Source of the DNA: Cryptomeria japonica
Taxonomy: Eukaryota > Streptophyta > Pinopsida > Cupressales > Cupressaceae
Length of the DNA: 64,000 nucleotides
NCBI RefSeq assembly: GCF_030272615.1
Contig: NC_081410.1
Span: 138,420,849 to 138,484,848, forward strand
Reading direction: 5' to 3'
The notes below the pieces were generated by a model, which saw only the letters and a program-made list of their open reading frames with translations, was not told where the DNA came from and did no database searches. How positions within the stretch are numbered: the stretch's first letter is position 1; the number at the start of each line of letters is the position of its first letter. The position numbers and the translations under genes are program-made. Positions 33,466 to 44,398 of this stretch are shown here, piece by piece.

Positions 33466-35920
33466 CTAATTTCTTTTTTGGGAAGCTACAAATTCAATGT
33501 ATCTAGACACAAGTGGTCGAACTTCCTCCATGGTGACATGTGGTAAGTTGCCAATTTGGTAATCAACCATGTCCACGTCATCAGTACATGTGATGAGAGT
33601 GTTCTCCCAATCAGTTGCCTGTGCTAGGAACTTCTCACAATGAGCAAAAATATCAAAATCTTGGTGAGATCATCCTTGAGAATCGGCCCTGAAACTTTGA
33701 ATAAGGTCCCTTGAATCTTGGCCCTCAAATTCTCTACACGCAAATGTTTCTCTCGCACTTTTTCTTGCTGCAATATCTCGGTTGCCACGAGAAAGACTTT
33801 ATCCTGAATACTTTTGATAGTCTTTTCTATCTCCAAACATCTAGCCTCTGATTTCCTCAAAGATTCAACCTTGGTTGCCAAAGCAAAGTACTAAGTGCTG
33901 AAATCATATATGTCACCAGCTTGAATGACTTTTCCATCTACTAGATCCTGTTGGGAAATCCCTTTGATGGTCTTCGAGCATGGGATTATTCTATTCTGTA
34001 TTTCTTCAATATCCTCCCAAGCTTCAGCTATGCCCTGGATTTTGCTCAATAAGGAAGAGGTGGAGTCATATGCCGATACTAGGTTCTCAACAAGTACGCC
34101 AACACGCTCCGAGGCATCAGAAGTCCATCCTTTGACTTCTCTAAAAGTGGCTTTCATGTCTTCATAATCTTTCATTGATTCCTGTGGAAGGGGCGTGGGT
34201 GGAGTAACTGCTACCTCCTCCCTATCAATAGGATTTGTTAGATGCTAGACATATTTCTTCCATTGCTCATTCTTAGCTTCTAACTTCTTTCTCTTTTCAA
34301 CTTCTTTGTTTATCCTCTCCTTCATGGTATTGCAGGAATCATCAAATTCCTGGACCTCTTGGATCTTAGTGGTCTTACCCAAGCTTATGGTAGTGACCTC
34401 ATATTCCTCAGGAGTAATATTGTCCCAAGCTTTATCTACTCTTGGCACTGCTACCTGAACTGATTTGAATCCTGCATTGTTCCTTTGAATTATGAAAACT
34501 TCTTGGCCGACTTGGGTGGTCTCGCTTTACTTGATTCATCTAATTCATCCAAGAGTGCCGTTGTGTTATCTACTTGGTGAACTTTCTCAGGAACTTTGGC
34601 TTTCATCCTCTCTTTCAACCAATCAGGGATGGTTGATTGTTCCATACCACATTCATCAAAATCATCTTCAACTTCTTTCGGCGTAGTGACTATGCCATCT
34701 AGGAATTCTGTCTCAGGTTCAGGGTTCTCAACCTTTACAACCTTGGTGATAATGGGTTCCTGAACTTGTTCCTCCATGATTTCTTCAATTATGGGAGAAG
34801 GATTCCTCATCTCATTGCCTCCCATTTCACTGTCCAACTCTTGCTCTTCAATTGAAACTCTAATTGGAGCGGTGGATGAAGCACTTATAGCTGAATGACC
34901 TTCACTTGACTTATGTCGTCTACTTACATCTACTTCTCCAGTAACCTCCTTTCCTTTTGCTCTTATTGAGTTCTCAGTGGGATCCTTCCTCTTCCTCGAT
35001 CCAACACTTTCTGGATTCCTTGGATTGCTAGATGTCACATAGTGATTCGAAGACATGGACTCATCAGTCCCCATGAGATCATAGGTGAAGACAATGCTCC
35101 TTGCTTTGAGCTCCTTTGTTCTCTAAGCTGCCCACCATTTGGAGTATTCGATCACAGGTCTCATAAGATCACCTAGGTCAGATCTTTTAGAATCTGTCCA
35201 ATCAACTAGAGCAAGAGGTTCATTCTTCAGGGTAGCATAATGTGGTTGCTCGAATTCATTCTCTTCTTCAATTTGGTCAGCCACTCGGAATACCTTGGAT
35301 GCCCTGATCAGACTCAATGGATTTCTGAACCACAGTCTCCTTCTCACATCAAAGTTATCAGCAGCGTTAGCCCAATAGTCTTGGAGGTCCGGCCTGTGCT
35401 CAAACTTTACTTCATTCACCTTTCCCATCCGATGAAAAGGATCAAAATGACTCCTTGCTTGATATTGAAAGAATGGGTACCATTCAATCTCCTTGTCAAC
35501 ATGTGTGGCTGATGGACAGGTCTCCAATCCATTTCCGATAGTGAGAGGAAAAGACGCTCCTGCCTTTTGTTTTCCTCTTTGTACAATTATAAAATTTTCC
35601 AATTGTCTTACTACCTCAAGTAGTATCATTCTGTTTGTAGGGAACATGGGTAGTTTGTACGACTGTCTAGAGAATCCTTGGATTCTCAAGTAGGTGAACC
35701 TGGGATATTGGATATACCAATACCCGAACCTGCTGATCAAATCTTTTGACTCTTGAGATAATCGTTGATGAAGACCTCCCTGAAGAGTTCTTGTGATATG
35801 CATAAGGAATGCATCATTGACCCTTTTCAAATGAAATTTCTCCTCCAGGTGCAATTGTGGATAGCAATCATAGACAACGGACTAGTTTTCTTTATTTCCA
35901 ACAGTTCCTCTACACACAAG

Positions 35921-36190
35921 TGTTTACCCTCTCGGGTGAATAACTTAAAGCACACAGATAAAACACGTAATGCAGAATAATAATGCCATAGATATCAGAT
36001 GCAATATATCAGATGTTATTCCCTTCATAATTGTTCCTTTACAAGTTACATTCCGAAGTATATAAAGATGCCGAGGGGGTGCGAGCGCCAACCGTCGCAC
36101 CGTAACTACCACCCCTCGATTGCCAACTAACCAACACAATTACAACTTAATTAACTAGTTTTATTTCCATGTACAATATTGCTGCCAACA
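35921..36190 (-). repeat. 3' LTR of the Ty3 element
   Basis: TGTT...AACA ends and near identity to 41159-41428. On the minus strand a TATA-like ctttatatac lies near 36062. Confidence 0.95.
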
Positions 36191-36206
36191 TCATCCCCCC
36201 CAAAAG
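36191..36206 (-). promoter_or_regulatory. Polypurine tract of the Ty3 element
   Basis: Minus-strand cttttggggggatga directly precedes the 3' LTR. Confidence 0.75.
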
Positions 36207-36223
36207 AAAAGAAGTCGTCTCCG

Positions 36224-36920
36224 GACGACTTAATACAAAATAGAAATGACATTAAACAGAACTGCTGACGCCAGTCGAGCCTGGAACCCATACACCTGCT
36301 GTGTCCTCGCCTGAAAACCCTTGGCTGCTACCATCCGATGCTCAAGTGCCTCTTTGGCATCACAGTTCTCCTGTGCCTAAACCAAACTTGTCTGCAAAAC
36401 ACGCTTTTTAGTCTTAGCCTCCACTAACTGCTACTCAAATGATATTGTCTCCCTAGCCAATTTGTCCTCGATAGCCACCGGCGTTGCCTTCTCGGCATCC
36501 AACGCTTGGGTACGCTGAGCTAAGTCTCACGCTAGGACTGCCTCCAACCTGATGGTCAGCTCCTCCCGAGCCCTCTCTGCATCCACCAAGGCAACCTCAC
36601 GTCCAGCCGAGACATACTCCAAGTTCCTCAAAGCGTACCATTCCTGCCTGGAGGTGGCCACAACCCGCTGGCACAAAGGCTAGGAGACATCTCAAATCCT
36701 CCATCACACTCCCCAAAGGCTAACAACTGAACTGAATAACTCCTTGGTGTCATACAACTGCGCAGACCTGCAATGCCTTCCCTCAAACTCTGTTTGTTCC
36801 CAACCTCCAAATCTGTCTCCCTCTACAACTTATGGCTTCCCCGCCAATGCTTAGCTGTAGGCTTCTTTCTCACAGTACGGGACAACCCAACACTTACCGT
36901 GCCTTCTCTGATGCCCTCCG
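36224..36920 (-). pseudogene. Decayed third reading frame of the Ty3 element, coiled coil
   Basis: On the minus strand, after a frameshift near 36840, one frame can be followed to a TAA at about 36224. It encodes RHCRSAQLYDTKELFSS, CQRVVATSRQEWYALRNLEY, ALVDAERAREELTIRLEAVL and DAKEALEHRMVAAKGFQ. Six stops interrupt it (three TGA, three TAG), each one C-to-T step from CGA or CAG. Upstream of the shift TVRKKPTAKHWRG is encoded. The second half is Glu/Ala/Leu-rich with heptad spacing. It lies downstream of pol, where some plant Ty3 groups carry an extra gene; I do not recognise this one. Confidence 0.55.
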
Positions 36921-36954
36921 TCCAACTCCAACAAGTGTATTGTAGCTCAAAAAT

Positions 36955-37030
36955 AAACTGGGGTCTGGGGTAGCGCCCCAGCGGGGTTGAGGGGCAGCGC
37001 CCCTCGCGGGGTCTGGGGGCAGCGCCAAGA
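36955..37030. repeat. GC-rich ggggcagcgcccc repeat
   Basis: Three copies of a g(g)ggcagcgcccc/ggggtagcgcccc motif joined by cgggg-t-tg(a/g)gg. Each copy is itself nearly palindromic. Non-coding. Confidence 0.7.
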
Positions 37031-37199
37031 CCAATTTACAACCTTCAAAACCATACGAAAGTCCATGGCGCACATCATTTCTGTGATATTTTATGATGTC
37101 AAAACCCTTCTTCTACACTCCAATATTTTTAGTGTCTAGGCTCTAGATGTCATCGAATAATTTTTCAATCTAGTTGTCGTCGTCGTTTATTTTTTTTTT

Positions 37200-37610
37200 T
37201 TGGTTTCCTCTGTAATGTCCCCGATGGCACCCCGTATGGTCAACAACCTCCTTCCCGTACGGACACACCTCCAGCGTATGGACACACCTCCAGCATATGG
37301 ACACTTCCCGTGCGGTCAATATCCCTCCACCGTACGGCTGTGTTTGTTTGTGCGGTGTACCTGGCGTGCGGGTGTGTGCAATCTCCTTCCTCCGCATTGT
37401 TTTCCTCCTTTATTTATTTTCCTCTATTCGCCTCTTCGATTGTGCGGGTTAAAATAGCCACCGCACGGTGACCCCGCGGTGCCACCGCGCGGTGGACACA
37501 TGGTGCCACCGTACGGTGGACCCGCGGTGCCACCGCACGGTGACCTCGCGGTGCCACCGCACGGTGGATGCGTGGCCCCACCGTATGGTGCACTTTGCCC
37601 TTTTTTTTTA
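37200..37610. repeat. GC-rich ccgtacgg/ccgcacgg array
   Basis: 37456-37600 has about six units of 24-25 bp, gcggtgccaccgcacggtgg. The preceding 250 bp holds scattered ccgtacgg-like octamers separated by cacacctccagc. It lies in the 3' part of the Ty3 element after the pol remnant. Confidence 0.75.
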
Positions 37611-37668
37611 GCCGTACGGTGTTTTTTTTTTGTGCTTCTTTTGTTTTTTTAATTTGTTTTTATATAAT

Positions 37669-38433
37669 CTAATTGTCGAGAGTCTTCGGCTCGGGTCCCA
37701 TGCCTCTGGGATCGCCCTTCATCCTTCTCGGTTTTCCTCGCCTGAGAGTCTCCTGCTGTGGTCCTGTGCCTCTTGAGTCGCCTGCCCGGCCTCTCGAGTC
37801 CCCTTCCATCCTCTCGGGTCCCCATCTGGGCTCTCGAGTGTCCGGCCGGCCTCTCGGGTCCCCTGCGCATTTCGCGTGGTAGGGTTTCAATTTGGACCCG
37901 TTGGTGGCAAGTCTATTTTCAATGGGCATCCGAAGACCTGGAACCACAAATTCTACAGGGACCACGACCTCCTTCCCATACATAAGAAGAAGAAGAATAA
38001 TAAAGATTTTGAAGGCTGCGGCCTTCCACACAGGGTTCCAATCGTTGCCGACACAACTGATCTTCGGATTATCTACGTCACCGAGGTTTGGGGTGTCTCC
38101 CTTACAATATTCTATGTATTCTGGCAGGTACACCTCCTCTGTTACTTGCTTTGGTTCCTCTACTTCGAGCCTGTAGCTCTGGAACATTTCATAATCCTCC
38201 ATCTACCAATGGAAGAGCCCGTTCAATGATCCTGTCTCATCCTCGGAGCACTCTCCTAGTTTGAGAATCCCTTCGTCGTTGGGCTCCCTGCAGCCCCGTC
38301 CTTCATCCCTCGGGTCACCTTTTCCTTCATCCTCCGATTCCGAAGATGATGCCAGCTCCTCGTCAACAACCTGGGTCCTCAGATCAATGGTGTACTTCTG
38401 CCCCCCTTTCTCCATAGAAAGGGTGTTCTTTTT
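37669..38433 (-). pseudogene. Ty3 pol remnant: post-protease segment fused to integrase C-terminus, then repeats
   Basis: On the minus strand 38433-38010 continues the protease frame (KYTIDLRTQVVDEE), with a TAG between HW and MEDYEM at about 38203. At about 37985-38005 the sequence jumps from WNPVWKAAAF to MYGKEVVVPVEFVVPGLRM. The second is the conserved C-terminal end of Ty3 integrase regions. Thus reverse transcriptase, RNase H and the integrase core were removed by one deletion. The frame then enters a 24-27 bp repeat (37700-37880) and reads as Gly/Arg/Asp-rich sequence (GDPRG, GDSRG). Confidence 0.8.
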
Positions 38434-39660
38434 CTAGTTGTGGTTCACCTTTGCTGTAACCAGCCACCCTCTGCCTAAGATGGCGTCGTACCCCTTCTTC
38501 TTGAGTGGGATTACCACAAAATCTAGTATGAAAGGTTGCGTGCCGATGGTGACCGGCTGGGCCATCAGGGTGCTGAGTGGCTTGATGCCGTGTTGGTCTG
38601 CACCTACCAAGTTGAACGTGGGTGGCCATAGTTTTGGCTTCCCCAGCTTCTTCCACGTATCCTCTGGCAGTACATTCACCCCCGAACCTCCGTCCACGAT
38701 GGTGTCTTTGAGGATAGCCCCGAGAATTCCCATCTCTACTACAGTAGGATGCTGACCACTATTTAAGGCCAACAACATTGGGTCAGCCGAGGGGCTGACC
38801 GGAACTTCCGCCCGTGTGGCACGCAAAGGTGCCTGCGCAGTGGTTTGTATGGAACTAAAAATGGCGGTTCTTAACTGTGGCATTGTTTCTAGAAGGTCCT
38901 TTACCCTTATAGGTACTTCCATCTGCAGTACTTGCCCAATGATGTTATTTTCCGCTTCCGTACGGGATGATGTACTCGCCACCTCGTTGTCCCGTCGTTC
39001 GGCCGTCATCTCACGTTCAATATTGGCCTTTGCCTCCCGTAATCTCTCCTCTGTACGGGGGTCGGGATAAGTGGTTTTTTTCGTCTGGGCGTGGGTGATC
39101 GTTAGTACTTCTTTCTCACTAGTCTTCTCAGCCTTCTCAATGTTGAGGAGATTAACCCCTGCCTGTGGGCAATTTGCATCCTCATGGTCGCCTGGCCCAC
39201 ACCATCGGCAGAGGTGCTGAGGGGTGGCTTCCTTCGTGCAATCACGGGCGAAGTGCCCCCACTGATTACATGCCCTACATTGGATAATTGGTTGGACCTT
39301 GGCGTCATACTGGATATGGCTTCCGTTATTGTTATTGTTGCTATTCCTTCCGCCGCCGCGTTTGTTGTCCCGGTAACCTCCAGATGATGCCGTTGTGTTG
39401 GTTTGCTGGGCCGTACCCACTGGTGCGGATGTTGTGGCCTGCTCCGTGAACAACACTTGGCTCATTTGCGTACTTTGGGTTTTCATGTTGTATGGGCACT
39501 CCTTGGTGGAGTGTCCCATCACTTGGCAAATCTCGCAGAATGCCTTCTTCGGGCAAGTACCCTTTGTGTGCCCCTCCTCTTTGCACCCAGTGCACCATAT
39601 GTCCCCTTTGTTCCGACTGGTGCTTCTCATTGTTTTGAATTCCCTCCTCATTCGCTCCAT
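38434..39660 (-). pseudogene. Ty3 zinc knuckles and aspartic protease
   Basis: A 408-codon open stretch. It encodes four C-x2-C-x4-H-x4-C type knuckles in two pairs: CTGCKEEGHTKGTC and CEICQVMGHSTKEC, then CRACNQWGHFARDC and CRWCGPGDHEDANC. The retropepsin active site IVDGGSGVNVLP follows at about residue 315, and AILGRGWL near the end. The stretch is in frame with gag (39667-40806) apart from one TAG. It would process the polyprotein and bind element RNA. The frame ends at a TAG at about 38434. Confidence 0.88.
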
Positions 39661-39666
39661 GTCTTT

Positions 39667-40806
39667 CTAGAGTGCTTGCACCTGTTTGCCAGCCTCGCTG
39701 TCGCTGCTGCTTTCCTGTGACGAGTCATCCTCCTCGAACGAGCTATCCTTCTTCTTCTTTTTCTTCGATGTCTTAGTCTCGCTCTCGAGATCCATCGCTC
39801 TATTGTATGCGTCTTCGTACGATGTAGGTGGAACGATTTTCATCTTCTTTCGGAGGGAATGCTCTAGTCCCTCCACGAACCATCGCTTTTTCAACCCATC
39901 TGCTGGTTGACTCTCCATTTTTCCCAATAGTTCCTTCAGCCGCCGACTATAGGCTTGGACAGTCTCGTTCTTGTTCTGCTTCGTTCCATAGATCTCAGTG
40001 ACTATTTCGTTGTCATCTCTCAGGAGGCAGAACTCTATCCCAAACTCCTTCTTCAGGTTAGGCCATGTCCCGACTTTGGCCTTATCCATGTCTGAGTACC
40101 AGTCTATGGCCACTCCCCTTAAAGTTGCTGGGAATTGTGTTACCCATTCGTTTTGGTCGGTAACACCGTTTGCTGACCATATGGTTTCGCACGTTCGACA
40201 ATGGTGGACGAGATCTTCCTTCCCGTCGCCATTGAACTTCGGCAGTTTCTGTTTATTGGCCATCCCATCGCTCGGTCTCGCTCCTCTGGTGCTTTGTGTG
40301 CTTGTACCTGGTGATCCTCCGCCTCCACCTCCTACACCTGACCGTCCACTCGTGGGTCCTCCGGAGAAGGTTGTTGACCCCGAACCGAACAAATTACCTC
40401 CCGTACGGTACCCTTGTGCTCCCTCGACACCATCGGCCGTACTGTCACCTTCGGTCGTCTCCCTCCGGTTGTCCTCCGAAATGGACAAATTCTTTAGTAG
40501 GTCTCTGGTAGCGTCGATCAAGTTTAGATTTCGCCTTGTTTGTTCCACCAACTCTTTGCGACTTCTTACCCTACGGTGGTGGTATTCAGGCGAACAGTAG
40601 AGTTTGCCTTCGGCACCCTCCGTGACTCCTAGGTTCCCTTCGGGCAACCCTATGACAGTGTAGAGAGTGTACTTCTCTCCGTCTATCTCTGCCTCCGCAA
40701 CCTCCGTGACACCTCCTGGGTTCCCTTCGAGCAACCCCTCGGCCGGTCGTCCCTCGGCAAGCTGCCTTAGCCTATGCCTTCGTTCTACTTGCTGCTCCAG
40801 AATCAA
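39667..40806 (-). pseudogene. Ty3 gag
   Basis: About 379 codons. The first 180 are Glu/Arg and Gly/Ser-rich. The Ty3 retrotransposon gag domain follows (LPKFNGDGKEDLVHHC, FPATLRGVAIDWYSDM, FGIEFC, KNETVQAYSRRLKELL, RWFVEGL). A Lys/Ser-rich end leads to a TAG (39664-39666) and then the zinc-knuckle stretch in the same frame. No ATG is visible at the upstream end: the frame stays open into a poly-A run near 40848, so the true start is uncertain. Gag would form the particle that packages RNA. Confidence 0.88.
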
Positions 40807-41140
40807 GGCCCTCTGCGCGACCTCCCACTCGTCAGTTTCTACTCTTTTTTTTTTTTTCTTTCTTTATTTAATACATTGGGCATAAATCACTTCCGTACAT
40901 AGCAAGCACACGCCATGTACACAAAAAATAACTTTTATTATTTTTCCTTTCGGCCACAATTTATCTCAACATTGTGTCGGGATTATTACAGGGTTCAATT
41001 TCCCCTTCGCCTCTTGCCATCACGCTCTGCGTCCCACGACAATTGTTCCATTTGCGCGTCGTCGGCCTCTGGGTTCATCTCACCGACGGGTAGGCCCATC
41101 GCGTCCGTGCACCATCCGCGTCTTTTGTTCCCAAGTACGT

Positions 41141-41156
41141 CTAGGCAACGAAGCCA
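41141..41156 (-). promoter_or_regulatory. Primer-binding site of the Ty3 element
   Basis: Minus-strand TGGCTTCGTTGCCTAG lies two bases after the 5' LTR. It resembles the aspartate-tRNA type site of plant Ty3 elements with several C-to-T/G-to-A changes (inference). Confidence 0.55.
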
Positions 41157-41158
41157 AA

Positions 41159-41428
41159 TGTTTACCCTCTCGGGTGAATAACTTAAAGCACACAGGTAAA
41201 ACACGTAATGCAGAATAATAATGCCATAGATATCAGATGCAATATATCAGATGTTATTCTCTTCATAATTGTTCCTTTACAAGTTACATTCCGAAGTATA
41301 TAAAGATGCCGAGGGGGTGCGAGCGCCAACCGTCGCACCGCAACTACCACCCCTCGGCTGCCAACTAACCAACACAATTACAACTTAATTAACTAGTTTT
41401 ATTTCCGTGTACAATATTGCCGCCAACA
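41159..41428 (-). repeat. 5' LTR of the Ty3 element
   Basis: 270 bp, seven differences from 35921-36190. It is followed by acaag, the duplicated target. Confidence 0.95.
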
Positions 41429-42214
41429 ACAAGGCCTCTGTATCTGTATGTTCGGGCTAAAGAATAGATCAAATAAAAAATCATATAAAATGTTCTATTC
41501 TTTTCCAGATTTCTCAACTGATCATCTAAATTGTCACTTATGAGTTATGATCTTTGCCCAGTTAATCATTATAACTCCAGCAGTCACCTCATGGATAAAA
41601 TAGTACATCCATGGCTCAAAAGGTGCACCTTGCTGGCTGCCCATAACTTTGTTTAACAAGACTATGAGGTCTCCATAGTCCTCTTTGAAATAAGGCCTGA
41701 TGAGGGTCTTAGGCATCTTCGAAATACTTTTTCTAGGCTTCTCCAACCATGAATGGTTGATGTTAGCCTCATACTCTTCCATATTATCTTGATATAATTG
41801 GGTTGCTTCATCCCTGGTCATATAAACCGGGTTGTGGTATTCAGGGATGTGGAAGGCCTCTCTGATTGCTACTTCACCAATATTTGCAAGTATCCTTCCA
41901 TCAGGAGCAACTATCTCTCTGTTCTCTGGGTTATAATGTTTGAAACATTCTACGATCAATTTAGTACATTGAGCTACTGGAAGGAAACGAACGGCCTGCA
42001 CTATCCCATTCCGCATCATTCTTCGTGCAATTGCCATGGGTAACTAGGTATCCATGCCGTGCATCCTCTTCTTGAATTCTCGAAGGTTTATGTGCCCGAG
42101 GTTTGTGTCTCCCACTTGCTTCCATTTGGAATTCATCTCTGATTTCGGAGGGGAATCCTTATCGACTTGGAACTTCATCTGGACTTTGCGAGATGGTCCA
42201 ATTCCCGAGGTCAT

Positions 42215-43235
42215 CCAAATCTGCAAGATTTAAACAAAATTAAGTTAGGATCTGTATTTCAAGTGGGGATTTGGAGTTTAGCGGCTAAGTGTATTTCGAT
42301 TTTTCACTTTTTCCAACACTTAGTTTTGAAAAGGGTTTTTTTTAATACTTAGATATTCTTGAAAATCTCAGGAAAAACCCTTGAATATGACCAAGCTTGG
42401 GTACTTGCATGTCTGATTTTGATCAAAATCAAGATTGAGAATAAACTAAGTCCAATAAATTTGTTTAAGTCCATGCTAATACTGTCTTATGGAGCAAAAA
42501 AAGATAAGAAAGAAGAGAAGGAAAATTCATTGTATTTGTTCTTTCTTTGAAAACTTTCGAAAAATCAGGTTAGGAAACCTGATATCCTGCCCATAAAACC
42601 AGATTCACCCTCAAAAGAACGAGAAAGGAGAGATGAAATGCCATTTAAGATGGAAAATCAGAGGTTGATCTCCAAAAATTTGTGAATTTGCTCTTCAAAG
42701 CAGTAAAAAATTCTTCTCCAAACTGTGTATGAACCTCTGAAATATTGTTGAAAATCCTCAAACCTGCACAAAGTCTCCTTCAAAATCTCTTCAACCTGCA
42801 GAAAACTTCTCTCAAAAACTCTGTCTACTTGCTCTCCAAAGTTCAAACTTCATATGAGAAAATGAAAGAATGAATTGTATTTGTAATGAAGTTCAAATTC
42901 TCAATTAGAAACACAGAAATCTCTTAAAATTTGTTTCTATTCACTCTTTAGTCTTTCGAGTTGTAAGAGAAAGTTTCTAAATTGAATCTTTGTTGAGCTG
43001 TCATCTCCTTGCCAAGTTCGAATTGTGAATCTCAGTCTTAAATGAAAGTTTCTAATTTAGTTTTCAGTCCATGATTCGAACTCAATCTTCAATATTCCTC
43101 TTTTAGAAACTTTCTAAATTGGCCTTTAGTTCGAACTTGATCAAGATACCTTGCTGACAGCGTGTGGGAATATTTTTTCATTCCAAAATTAGCAAGTTTT
43201 ACATGAGGCGAACTTGATGAATCTGATTCTCTTTT
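42215..43235 (-). other. Element C, leader region of the orphan gene
   Basis: No supported gene. By position it should hold the promoter and 5'-UTR intron seen in A and F. An acceptor-like cttgcag is at 42221, but I cannot pick a donor or TATA box with confidence. Confidence 0.4.
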
Positions 43236-43710
43236 ACTTAGGTGGACTTCATTGAAGTGTTTCTACTTACAAGTAATGAAGGGCGGGCTTCACTTGAGTT
43301 GTGCACCTTTCCTCATGTTTTAGGCGGACTTCATCAATTTCATGCACCTTCTATCTCCTTCCTAGGGCGGACTTTATCAGATCTGTGCACTACATATGAT
43401 ATCATGGGGCGGACTTTATCAAGGTTGTGCACTCCAAGTAGGAAAGCGGACTTCATCAATGTTACTCCCCAATGCAAGTTAGTCCTAGGCAGACTTCCTT
43501 CATCCCATGACCAAGGGTGGAGTTTTTCATCTTATGCATCATGAAGGCGGACTTCATGACTTCTTTTCACCAAGGTGAGGGCGGAATTGTTTGATGCCTT
43601 GACCATGCTCACATATCCTTAGGCAGACTTTCCCTGCCTTGTGCACTTCTTTGCCTTGCGCAGGGTTCACCAAACTTATGCACCTTATAGGCAGACGATG
43701 AAACATGTGC
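43236..43710 (-). repeat. Element C tandem array
   Basis: About ten degenerate units of roughly 40-55 bp with ggcggacttcatcaa and tgtgcacctt (plus-strand reading). Unlike the arrays of A/F, B and D. Short frames here are by-products. Confidence 0.75.
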
Positions 43711-44212
43711 ACCTTATACTTCAATCTAGGAACTTGGCTTTTTTGGACAAAACTTGAATTTTGAAGGAATTTGTCGATTATTTTCAGTGTAATTTAGAGC
43801 CAACAGTGCAAACCCTAGATCCCCTTTCCAAAAATAGAAAAAGCAAACATCCCTTAAAAATAGGAAAATCTTTCTAAAAATAGCCATTTTGAGGATCGTG
43901 CTTAAAGTGCCAAAAATGAAACTTCCTAAAAAATAGGGAAAAGCAAAACTTTCCAATAATTGAAAGTTGTCCAAATTGACCCAAATTAATTGCAATCTTC
44001 GTCCTTTGGACTTTCTAAGCACGTTGATGACGTTTAGACTCTGTTATGACCATGGCTTGCACAGACTGACTTATGACTTCCAAAACTCAGACCGTTCAAA
44101 ACTGACAAAATTGGTGCTGAGAGGGTTGCGAGGCTCTAACAAAAACCCTAGAAAGCAGGAAACAAGGAGGGTCCCCATTTGCAATGGGGTGATGTGTGAA
44201 AAGGTCACAACA
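43711..44212 (-). repeat. Element C, 5'-terminal part with conserved hairpin
   Basis: On the minus strand the first 45 bases match A, B and D (tcacacatc-a-ccccattgcaaatgggg). The rest has no gene. Confidence 0.65.
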
Positions 44213-44217
44213 AGACG

Positions 44218-44393
44218 ACTTCTCCAAGATTCTTGGAGACCAATCCAGAGGCTAGAAATCACTTCAGAAAGTGGCGTATAACTCCACTAAACCAACTGAG
44301 CTTATCGGAAACATCAGATTACTTATCTGAGCAAGCCGACGTAAACCCAAAATGTCAACTTCTAAAGCTTTTCTGAAAATTGGGGACATTACA
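44218..44393. other. Element E, right segment
   Basis: It ends GGGGACATTACA, followed by atcat. No gene. Confidence 0.6.
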
Positions 44394-44398
44394 ATCAT

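Larger units (their letters stand above)
35921..41428 (-). mobile_element. Ty3-type LTR element with internal deletion, inserted in the element C gene
   Basis: Two 270-bp LTRs (35921-36190 and 41159-41428) differ at seven sites, all transitions. The duplication acaag is perfect at 35916-35920 and 41429-41433. On the minus strand: 5' LTR, primer-binding site, gag, zinc knuckles, protease, a remnant of integrase, GC-rich repeats, a 3' reading frame, polypurine tract, 3' LTR. Reverse transcriptase, RNase H and most of integrase are missing, so it depends on others for movement. Confidence 0.93.
33466..42214 (-). pseudogene. Orphan ~1,070-codon gene, element C copy (diverged, split by Ty3)
   Basis: The ATG at 42214 follows a tcttgcag acceptor-like site. 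The frame gives GDTNLGHINLREFKK and, after a TAG near 42044, RNGIVQAVRFLP, REIVAPDGRIL and EVAIREAFHIPE. These match conserved words of the A and F proteins. It shifts frame near 41530 and is then split by the Ty3 element (35921-41433). It resumes with NDAFLMHITRTLQGGLHQRLS at 35854-35123. Later pieces are 35074-34490, 34448-34245, 34175-33891 and 33881-33466 (one more frameshift, several TAG stops). Without the insertion the coding length is about 3,236 nt, close to A and F. Function unknown. Confidence 0.75.
32546..44212 (-). mobile_element. Element C: gene-bearing member of the A family, split by a Ty3 element
   Basis: On the minus strand it starts TGTTGTGACC at 44212 and ends ACACCAACA at 32546. 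The duplication agacg is perfect (32541-32545, 44213-44217). Without the Ty3 insertion it is about 6,150 bp. It has the shared 5' hairpin (44173-44189), its own array, a diverged copy of the orphan gene and the shared 3' domain. No LTR pair or polymerase is visible. Confidence 0.85.
25839..44393 (-). mobile_element. Element E: TGTAA...TTACA element of 1.8 kb, split by Copia-2 and element C
   Basis: It starts TGTAAAGACCCC and ends GGGGACATTACA, with a perfect duplication atcat at 25834-25838 and 44394-44398. Removing Copia-2 and C leaves 1,824 bp in three pieces (25839-26257, 31317-32545, 44218-44393). The termini match E2 at 49754. The word ataaagtcact and the gaggacgaaa-type words occur in E2 in the opposite sense, so E is probably on the minus strand. 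It has no coding part and is probably a solo LTR with long inverted ends (inference). Confidence 0.8.

Noticed and set aside
37211-37222. TGTAATGTCCCC inside the Ty3 element as the start of an E-type insertion
   Set aside because: The 12-mer equals the E2 terminus, but no GGGGA-ATTACA end with a matching 5-bp duplication is found. The nearest candidate at about 40979-40990 would enclose gag and has no matching flank.
37673-38229. Overlapping plus-strand frames opposite the Ty3 pol remnant
   Set aside because: They are shadows of the minus-strand coding sequence and the GC-rich repeat.
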